Shown here: in pieces, positions 56,101-64,000 of the stretch
How positions within the stretch are numbered: position 1 is the stretch's first letter
How the letters are laid out: every line of letters begins with the position of its first letter
Origin: Chlamydomonas sphaeroides
Taxonomy: Eukaryota > Chlorophyta > Chlorophyceae > Chlamydomonadales > Chlamydomonadaceae
Assembly: GCA_001662425.1 (NCBI GenBank)
Contig: BDDC01000017.1
Location: 64,255-128,254, forward strand
DNA length: 64,000 bases
Direction: 5' to 3'
Program-made: the position numbers and the translations under genes
Notes under the pieces: generated by a model
Told to the model about the DNA's origin: nothing
Seen by the model: only the letters and a program-made list of their open reading frames with translations
Databases searched by the model: none

Positions 56101-58902
56101 ACGAGGAGCGGGAGGCGTTGACGCCAGCGGCCGGCGACCGGCGCGGCGGGGGCGGCGGCGGCGGCGGCGCGCGGAGCAGCACGCGCGTGGAGCCGGGCAG
56201 CTGCGCAGCGCCTAGGCGGCCGCGCAGCGAGAAGCCTCGCCGCGGCGGCGAGGAGACATGGCTGGCGACCTGCAGGAGGCGGGCGCGTGGGCAACCGTCA
56301 GGTCAGCTGCCGGACTCCACATGTGCAGGGGGCCGGGCGCCGCTGCGGCCGCGCAGCGCCCTAACCCACCTAAAAGAAGCAAAGCACTAGGCCCAAGGCC
56401 GGCGACAGACACCATGCCGTGGCCATCCTTTCTACCTCGAGCCCGCAGCGCCGAGCCCGCAGTGCCGAGCCCGCAACCGCAACGGCCGCCCCCCACGTCA
56501 GGCGCTGCACGTCGCTCGCCCCCACCTTGAAGTCCAGGAAGCTGCCCAGGGCGAACGCGCAGCGCCCCTCCTGGAAGGGCAGCGTGAGCGGCTCCTCGCA
56601 CGCCGCAGCGTTGCCGCCCGAGTCCGCGTCCGCGTCAGCATCCGGCGGCCCCAGCCTCCGCAGCGCCAGCAGCGTGGCGAGCGCCTCCTCTGCGGCCGGG
56701 TTGGACAGCAGCGGGTGCAGCAGGCCACCCGCGGGGAGCGTGCTCGCGGCGGCGGAGGAGGAGACAGAGGATGGGGCGGAGGGCGGAGGGGAGGGGGAGC
56801 CGGACCCCGGAAGCAGCTGGAAGTGCAGTCCGGGGTAGGCGCTGTCGTACTGCAGGTAGCTGGCCAGTATGGAGGAGGCCAGGGCTGGCAGGAAGGCGGT
56901 GCCGCCGGAGGCGGCGCAGCCTGCGCGCAGCAAGGGAGGGGATGGGCCGCGCAGGTCAGTTGGGGCTGGCGTGTGCTGGGCGTGCTGCCCCGGGCTGCAA
57001 GCCCTACGCAACGCTGAGGCGGCCCAGGGTGCAAGGCCCAGGGCCCACGTCCCAACCCGGGGGTAGATCTCGCGAAGGGTCGCAACGCACGCAGCTGCTG
57101 CTCCTACCCCGCACCCGCGCAACCCCTGCCCAGTCACAACAGCAAGGCGACACGGCGGCCGCAACGCCGGGCACCCACCCCGCCGCCAGCGCCCGCACAC
57201 GCCGCCATCCGGCTGCCCGTCGCCATCCATGTCCCGCCCGTGCAGCTCCGCCGCCGCCGCCAGCAGCTGCGGCCACGTCTGCGGCACGCGCAACCCCGCG
57301 CCCTCCAGCACGTCCCGCCGGTACAGCAGCAGCAGCGGCAGCGGCGGCGGCCGCGCGGCCGTGCCGGGCTCGGCCGCGCCCGGCTGCAGCGGCAGCCCCA
57401 GGACCTGCGGTTCATGTGGGTCGGGCGGATGGCGGGCCCGGTCGGCGAGCTAGTGCTGTAGGTGCGGCCGGCGCTGTTGGAGGCCAGCCGTGCAGCCCGG
57501 CCAGAGCGGTGCACCAGCCGACCCGCGCTGCCCAGGCAGGCGCAGGAGGGTGCTGCCGCGTAAGCCCAGGCGGGCTGGCGCTGCAGGCTGCAGGCTGTCG
57601 ACCAGTGAGCCAAAAGCACACGGAACCCCAGCGCGTGGCGGGCTGCACCAGCGACCACCAGCACGACTGCAGGGCGTGCGCCGCCCCGAGGGCCCGCGAC
57701 CGCACCTGCCCGTCGAACTGCGCCGCCTGGCGGTACGCCGGCGCTATGTCGGGCCACTCCAGCCGAGCGTCTGCGGCCAGTAGCGGGCCCAGGCCCAACA
57801 GAGAGCCTGCACCTGGGGTCCGAGAGGGACGTGGGTCGGCGAGCGGGCATGGTGGTCGGCATGAGGGTCGGCACGTGGGTCGGCGCGTGGGCCGGGGCGT
57901 GGGTTGGCGGTCGGCCTCGGGGACGGTAGGGCAGGCCGGTACGGCAGCAAGGGAGCGCCGGGGCGGTGAGGACGCGGGGCCGGCAGTAACGCAGCCGGCG
58001 TGCGCGGCCAGTGGTGTGACGAGTGGCGCTGCTGAGTGCGGCAGGCACCGAGGGACTGGCACCGGGGGCAGGTACGCACCCGCGAGGTCGCCAAGCTCTG
58101 CCGCAGGGCCCAGCCACGTGCGAGGCGGACCGCCCGCGGCGCTGGAGCTGCAGGCCGCGCCGCCGCCAGGGCCCGCGCTGCCGTAGCTGGCGGGCGAGGG
58201 ACTGGCGGCCGCGGGAGGCTGGGCCGCGGGCGGAGCCGCTTGCGGCGAAGCCAGGGCGACTGGCACGCCCGTGCCGGCGGTGAAGGCTGCTGCGCGCTGG
58301 GCGGCCCAGCCGGCATGGCTAGCAGCCGACGCGGGCTCCACATCCAGGCACAGCGCCGGCTGCAGCGGCGGACACGGGCGGGCAGGCTGTGTGAGGGGGC
58401 GCGCGGCGCCATTGGCCGCGAGCTCGGGGCCGTGACACGCCTGTTCCAAGGGTTACGAGGGGTGCTGCGCTGCTGGAGGACCCAAGGTTGAAGCCGTTGT
58501 TAACGCAGAAGGCAAGAGGTGGGCAACGGCGCCCAGCGGCACTGGCCCTGTATCCGGTGCGACGCTCCCGCCCCTGGAAGGCTCACCCCAGCAACGCCAG
58601 ATGCTGGATCCGCGGAACAGTGCGACAGGGCTTTGAGCAGCGCAGCTCTGTGCGCGTCGGCGTCGCCCGAGAGGCAGCTGCGGGGCCAGGGGCGAAGGGG
58701 CGATAACCCGGCTGTTCGCAGAGGCCCACGTGATGCCAACCGTTGGAAATGTGGTATTGTACCTGTTGTTCAGCTGCGTAAGGACGCCACCCGGCTGCGG
58801 CCACGAACATAGCGAGTCCGATGTCAACTCTGCTCCGCCAGCTGCCAGGAGGAGCGCGCAGAGGTTGACGAGCCGGAGTCTGCCCGCCGTGGTCGCCCGC
58901 AT
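44156..58902 (-). CDS. Receptor-type class III nucleotide cyclase with solute-binding ectodomain
   Basis: The start MRATTAGRLRLVNLCALLLA (58902-58763) is a signal peptide. Ectodomain exons include 58359-58080, 57812-57706, 57404-about 57201, about 56922-56522 and pieces down to about 55095. They resemble a bacterial extracellular solute-binding protein (AAAFTAGTGVPVAL; LLLLYRRDVLEGAGL; HGRDMDGDGQPDGG; EGRCAFALGSF). Exon 54881-54460 holds one membrane span (about 54540-54612). Cyclase domain 1 is in 54265-54193, 54043-53989, 53616-53551 and 53264-53185 (SDIADSTTLWEVL; HRGYESATEGDAFIAAFDS; LGLEWPEQLL). Its end lies beyond long low-complexity inserts (LRLGLHSGL; SGRAAYSGVFM; SNAGPGGCVMM). Domain 2 runs from about 48140 to 44156 (GAGAILAWNLEVGGEAL; TGRLQYRGRALQRAAR) and lacks the first metal aspartate. 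Several exon joins, especially 56-52 kb, remain unresolved. Product cAMP or cGMP is not decided. Confidence 0.82.
51601..51641 (+). repeat. 12-bp tandem repeat GGTCCATTATGG
   Basis: Three copies of an AT-containing unit stand out from very GC-rich surroundings inside the cyclase gene, near an exon edge. Confidence 0.9.
53852..53920 (-). repeat. Dispersed repeat family A, copy 5
   Basis: The reverse complement reads AACCCTTAGCTGTGCTGTGC then CGTGTGTGGGGTTCCGTCTT and CACTTGAACACG. This matches the copy at 9545-9606 almost throughout. It lies in a cyclase intron between the exons at 53989-54043 and 53551-53616. Confidence 0.7.
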
Positions 58903-61900
58903 CCAGGTTTAGGCCGGCAGCCTCATCATGGACCGCCGTGCTAAGTTGTCACCCCGCGTTCATTGCGCGAGACTGCACGTTCTCACGCCCGCTATTCCAT
59001 GGTTGTAACCACAGGAGAGTGCTTTGACATGGGCCGCAATAACGAACACGAGGAATGCGCAGTGCGCGCGACGTTCCTGACGCAGGTGTGATGTAGAGTT
59101 GTTCCAACCGACGAACGGGTATTGCACATGAGGGGTCCCACGGGGTACCTGAAAGTGTGGGCGCCAGGCAGACGTTGGATTGCCCCTTCGGGCACGCTCA
59201 ACCCCGTCTCCCCGTCTCCCCGTCTCCCACCCCAAAGCTGCCGCAGAATTCCCTCCGTACGTTGCAACGGCTTGAATACAATAGTTGCGATGCTATGGCT
59301 TTGATGTTGAAACTCAAGAAGAGGGGACTGGGCTCAACGAGGTTCCATTGCGGCTTCAGCATGCGGTACTGAGGCCGGGTTCCCCCTCCCTCAGGCGGGG
59401 ACTGGGCCGGCGGGAGGGGGGGCCCTGGAAGGAGAGGGGACTGCACCGCGGCTTACAAGCCAGCACCATACGCTTCCTCGTTGGAGTCAACGTTGGCGTC
59501 CGAGGTGCGCCAAAGAGGTTCGCCAGGCTGCGCGGTTCGAGGGTCACTGCAATACTTGCGCCGCCCCTCTGCGTGCCCCCTCCTTGCCCCCTACTCGCAG
59601 GTACGCATCATCGAGTGGGTCCCCGCGTGGTCCGACCAGCTGGCGCTGCACCGGAGAAGGATGCAAAGGAAAGGACCAGTTCAGGCGCGCGGCAAAGCAT
59701 GGCCCTGCCTCCAGTTTCCCGGCTGGAGGGGCGGCGGCGGCCTTAGCGACCCAAAGCGCTGAGCGGTGTACGACTGGGCCGCCTGGGGTATGCCAGAACA
59801 CAACCGTCTGACCGTCAGGGAGCACAACTCAAAGCGCTGCGTTGGCTCGAGCTCGCTCGTGGGCTTTCTGCGGCGGCAGCGCCGCTGGGCCCTCACGCAA
59901 CCCATGCTACAGCTACACGCCCAGCCTTCGTGCACCGTGTCAGCATCGGCGACGGCGCGGTGCCAAAAGTGGCAGCAGCAGTGGAAACCTCCGCGCGAGC
60001 CCAGCCACCGTCAGCCACCGTACGAGGTAGATAGATAAGCGAAAGCCCAGAGCTGGCGTACACTGTACATAGCGCAGGCCCCCAGGCCCGAGGGCGGCGT
60101 CTCAGGCACGCACGACTCCCCAGGCTGGTCTGCACCTCAGCCTGCAACAGCCGCCCTCGACGACGACCGCCCCGAGCGCGCGTCCCCATTGCCTCGCGCG
60201 AGCGAGCCATGAACACCGCTTAACCCGGCGCACGTAACCGGTGCGACAAACGGTATGGCACGCCGCAACGGTGGGCCTCACCCCGGCCGCAAAACACACA
60301 TCCACACACAGGCGCGCGCGTTCATACGTACCATCCGGATCCAGATCCACTGCGACTCGTTCCTGCCATTGCTGCGCTGCGCCCAACTAGCAGCCCACGT
60401 GCGCACTGCGGCCTGCGCCAACAGCGCCCCTTGCCCGCAACGGGGATCAGTATGTACAACCTTCGAGGGGCAACGGGGCACAGACCACGGCTGCTGCTGC
60501 AACAACGAGCCCCGAATGCGTGTGGCGCGGCCGCATACTGCATTGTTGTGCCAGGGGCACAGTCGACCGCGAAGGGCGCGGGCCCACCGCCCAGCACGCC
60601 TCCCCACCGCCCTGCCCATCAGCTCCGTGAAAGGCCTGGCTAGGCAGGCCGCACTGCGCATCTACTTTGTTCAAATGAAGCAACAATCAACCCGGCCGGA
60701 TAAGCGGGAATGCATAGCCGGGGGGTGCGCAACATACGCCCCCGCGCTGCGCAGAGCGCCTTGCGCTCATGCCGGAAGGTGGCTGGTTCCGATCTGCCTC
60801 TTCATGCAAGACGCACAGATCCCCTGTCCTTGACACCGTACGGCACCGTACGGCAGTGCCCGCACATCTCGCATTCTGAACACAACGCGGCATCAGGAGG
60901 ACAGCACAACACAACACACATCTTCCTTCGCAGCAGCCGGCCCGGCTGCTGCAATGCGCGCGAGCTTCCGCTCGGCACGTATGCGTGCGCCGCACACACG
61001 AGACCGAGCATGCGAGCTTTGACGAGGCAACGGTCGATGTACCGGAATGCAAGTCAACTTCGAAGCGTGCATAGCATGCGAACCCCAGCGCAGACGCCCA
61101 GGCAGAGCGGAGCACAGGGCGCTGCGTGGCTGCTGAGCCAGGCGGCGCCGCCCTGGCTCACGAGGCCGAGAGAGGGAGTCAGCAAATGCGGCGAAGGCGA
61201 AAGCCCCTCGCAATGCGCGCAACGGCCCAACTTCGAAACACAGTACCAGTCGCACACACGACAACACGCACAGCACGGCTCAACCGCCTAGCTGTGGGCT
61301 CCGCACACCCGATGAGCCGTTTATTTCATGTGCCGGAGTAACACATAGGAGATAGATTGCAGATAGGTCCATCAAACCAACGCCCAGATCGCGTGCCGCA
61401 GCCACCAGCCGTGGCGTTATGCGTGCAGCAAGACCGGCGCCAGCAAGAGGGTCACACGTAGCCCAGTGAGCGACTTTGCCTCACCCCAACCACATACGTT
61501 GATGGCGGGGCATGCTGACAAGCATCCCATCCCACATCCCATGACGGGAGCGATATCAGCAGTGATGCCCCGTCCGTGCGCCCGCACGGCGCCGACGCAC
61601 GGGTGCGCTTGCGAGCTCGCATGAGCCTGCCGCACGCAACCCATCCTCCAGCAGCATCCACCCGCCCATCCAACCAGCAAAGCAACATACATGACTGCAT
61701 GGCACCTGGCAGCTCCGAGGCTGCGGAAGCCGACCGTCAGCAGCGCTACTGACCAAACCTGCAGGTCCGTGCAATGCGATGCGATGCGGTCCGTGGTGTG
61801 CCTGCTGCCTGCCTAGTCAGCGGCTGCGTCGCAAGCCCACGCGCCACGGCTCATGGACGCCCCCCGCTGGCCCTTCCCCGCCCCCGTCACCCCCAGCGCC

Positions 61901-62142
61901 ACGCAAACTCGGCGTCCCACACCACGCCAGGCATTGCCGCGTCGATCGCCGCGGCAGGAGCGCAGCATCGCTGGCGCGACACGGGCCGGCCGGTTGCGTG
62001 TGCCCTTGCCTGGGGCAGTGCCATGCCACGTCCAGCGCGGCCACCTACCCCCTATCACCGTCCTTGCACCTCTTGATGGCGTAGCGGGCCGGAGCTTGCT
62101 CCCGTCCGGCCACGCTCGCGGCCGCCACCATGTTACACACCT
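58903..62142. other. Long intergenic region upstream of the cyclase receptor
   Basis: This holds 3.2 kb between two minus-strand genes with no gene I can support. A short frame at 59596-59660 (RIIEWVPAWSDQLALHR) looks protein-like but lacks a recognisable partner and may be a decayed element. A TGTAA on the minus strand at 62133-62137 lies a few bases after the kinase stop. The promoter of the cyclase gene should lie just above 58903. Confidence 0.4.
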
Positions 62143-64000
62143 TCAGCAGATCACGCAGGCGCAGCCCGGCTGCGGCGCCGCGTCAGCGGCCGCCGCCGCT
62201 CCACCGCTCGCGACGGACGCGGCCTTGCCGGCGGCGGAGGCCTTGGGAGCGCTGTCCGCCGCCCTTGGCGTGTCGCCCAGGGTGGTGGGTGAGTCGGGCA
62301 CGCTGACCTTTGGCGCCAGGGAGGATGCTGGCGCCGCCGTGGGTCTGGGCAGCCGCTTGCCTCCCTTGCCACTGGCCACGCCGATAACCTGAGGCCGGCA
62401 TGCGAAGGATGGGCCAATCGGGGTCAGGTTGGAGTGTGTTGGTGGCCTCGCACACGGTGCGCGTGTGATCCTGCCTTGGGCGACGCCCGGGCCCTGTTGT
62501 CTCGCCTGCCCGCACCGCTTCGCTCCGACTCTCCTGCCCCACACACCCTGTCCGCCAGGTTGGCGTCAGCGGCCATCTCCCGCAGCCTGCTCTCCACTGC
62601 CGTCATGGGCGGCCGGACCAGGGGGTCGGAGTCCCACAGCTCTGATGAGGGGCGAAAGGGATGGAGCGAGGGCATGGGATGAGCTTGTCAGGCAGGAAGC
62701 GAGGTGATCGAGACAATTGAAGGCACGCCCTCTCATGGCGCATCGCCCTGCCGGCCTACCCGTGATGAGCTGCCAGATGGGCTCGGGTATGCAGTCCACA
62801 CGGGAGGGCCGGTAGCCCGTAATGATGAGGCTCGGCCATTCCTCGCACTTGTGGAGCACGCGGGGTAGGTCGGAGCCTGCGTGCGATGGTGAGCACAAAT
62901 GATCATGACGGCAACGAGTCGCAACATACCGGTGTGCTCAGGAGTCGGGATGGCTGGTAGCGAGACGGAACGTGCCCCTTGTCGCGGTCTGACTCACGCT
63001 TGGTTCCAATATGCGACACGGCCAGCATGGACCTGCTCCACAGCTCGTACAGGAAGATGCCGTACTGCGATGGTAGGTATGGGTTTTGAGCGGGGGCGTC
63101 ACGCAGGGTTCGTGCCGGCGCGTGCGCCCCGCCTCTCCCAATCGCTCACCCCTTCCCATCCCCAACACCTCCATCCGCCTTCTTACCGCGTAGCAGTCGA
63201 TCTTTTCGTTGTACGGCTGCTGCAGTCGTATCTCTGGCGCCATGGCCATGCAGGAGCCCGTCTCGCCCGTGAGCTGGTACACGACCTGCCGCGGGAGTGG
63301 AGTGGTTGCGGCAGACATACCGTATGCAGAGAAGGCCGCATCGCATGCGACAGCGGAGCTTAGTGCACAGCTTAGTGGGGCCACAACGGCGGCACGCCGA
63401 GCGCCTCCCTCCCTCCGTCATCTTCCCAACCGCCCCAGCTGCCGCCAGCCAAGTTCCCTGCACCCACCTCCACCGACACCTCCCGCGCCGACGCCGACGC
63501 GTACAGCGCCAGCCCGCTCTCCGAGCAGCAGCCGCTCTTGCGGCTCGCCAACGGGCGGCGCCCGCCACCCGTACTCGAGCAGCCGCCAAGCAGCGCCCGC
63601 GCGCCGCCGGCGCTAGCGGCCGAGCCCAGCGGCGCCACCGTGTCAGAGGCGCCGTCCGAGCCCTCGGGCTTGGCCAGCATGATGTGGCCCAGGGCTCCGC
63701 ATGCAGACAGCGACACGGTCGGCGGCTGGCCGGCAGAGGCGCCGGCGTCGGCGATGCTGGTGCCAGCGATGGGCAGCGGCCCGCTGCTGACGGAGGCGGC
63801 GGCGGCTATGGAGCCGCCGAGCGCGGGGCACGTGAGCGCGTCCCGAGCCGAGGGCGCCGAGGGGCCGGTGCCAATGCTGGCGGCGTAGAGGCGGTGCTGG
63901 TGCTGCAGGTTTGCGAACCGCGAGGTCGCCTGCTGCGGCGCCCGCTGCGGCGGCGCCGCCGAGCTGCGCTGCTTGGGGACGGATGGCAGGTGGCTGCCGG
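62143..64000 (-). CDS. Protein kinase, C-terminal part, ending in a CaaX-like motif (5' part outside window)
   Basis: Exons in transcript order are beyond 64000-63468, 63285-63187, 63064-62998, 62876-62760, 62641-62547 and 62388-62143; all phases agree. The kinase C-lobe is clear. VYQLTGETGSCMAMAPEIR is the activation-segment end with the APE motif, and YNEKIDCYAYGIFLYELWSR is helix F. PPMTAVESRLREM is the final helix. The style fits the tyrosine-kinase-like group common in volvocine algae. The Gly-loop, catalytic lysine, HRD and DFG are not in the window. The first visible exon is Ala/Ser/Gly-rich and joins directly to the TGETGS segment, so it looks like a long insertion in the activation loop. 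The last exon is a Pro/Ala-rich tail ending CACVIC, so the final four residues fit a prenylation (CaaX) site. Confidence 0.8.

Noticed and set aside
59596..59760. Frame beginning RIIEWVPAWSDQLALHR as a gene
   Set aside because: Short and isolated, with no recognisable partner exon or domain; at most a relic.

Overview
This is 64 kb of nuclear DNA from a green alga, most likely a chlamydomonadalean of the volvocine lineage; the species cannot be fixed from sequence alone. The evidence is a very GC-rich sequence, many short exons with GT-AG (and a few GC-AG) introns, TGTAA poly(A) signals, a flagellar gene (IFT80), plastid-targeted proteins, and a receptor-type nucleotide cyclase of a kind familiar from Chlamydomonas. 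There are two runs of N (9042-9467 and 27510-27906), so this is a draft assembly. All gene models are read by eye from splice sites, reading frame and family resemblance.

Left part (1-13 kb, plus strand): the C-terminal two thirds of IFT80, a complete S-adenosylhomocysteine hydrolase (483 aa, 7 exons), and a kinase-fold protein that has lost catalytic residues. Next is ClpR1 on the minus strand (13.8-16.8 kb), divergent from a rhomboid-family intramembrane protease on the plus strand (17.1-20.8 kb). The C-terminal tail of the rhomboid carries motifs resembling p97/CDC48-binding sites. A RecX-domain protein with a very long low-complexity N-terminus (minus, 22-25.9 kb) is divergent from NUB1, a UBL/UBA protein (plus, 26.4-32.7 kb).

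Middle part (33-44 kb): a plastid-type Iojap/RsfS ribosome silencing factor, then an unrecognised gene built from two copies of a winged-helix-like module. After these come a repeat-rich stretch and a CDP-alcohol phosphatidyltransferase (phosphatidylinositol-synthase-like, minus strand).

Right part (44-64 kb, minus strand): a very large gene (about 44.2-58.9 kb) for a receptor-type nucleotide cyclase. It has a signal peptide, a solute-binding-protein ectodomain, one membrane span and two cyclase homology domains, the second degenerate. Beyond it lies the 3' end of a protein kinase whose C-terminus ends in a CaaX-like tetrapeptide.

Functional threads: several products look plastid-directed (ClpR1, RsfS, RecX, perhaps the pseudokinase). 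Two relate to ubiquitin/CDC48 proteolysis (rhomboid, NUB1), and two to signalling (cyclase receptor, kinase). These are neighbours on a eukaryotic chromosome, not an operon. The most unusual observations are the CDC48-type motifs on the rhomboid, degenerate copies of exon edges inside introns of NUB1 and RecX, the duplicated-module gene at 37-39 kb, and several dispersed or inverted repeats.
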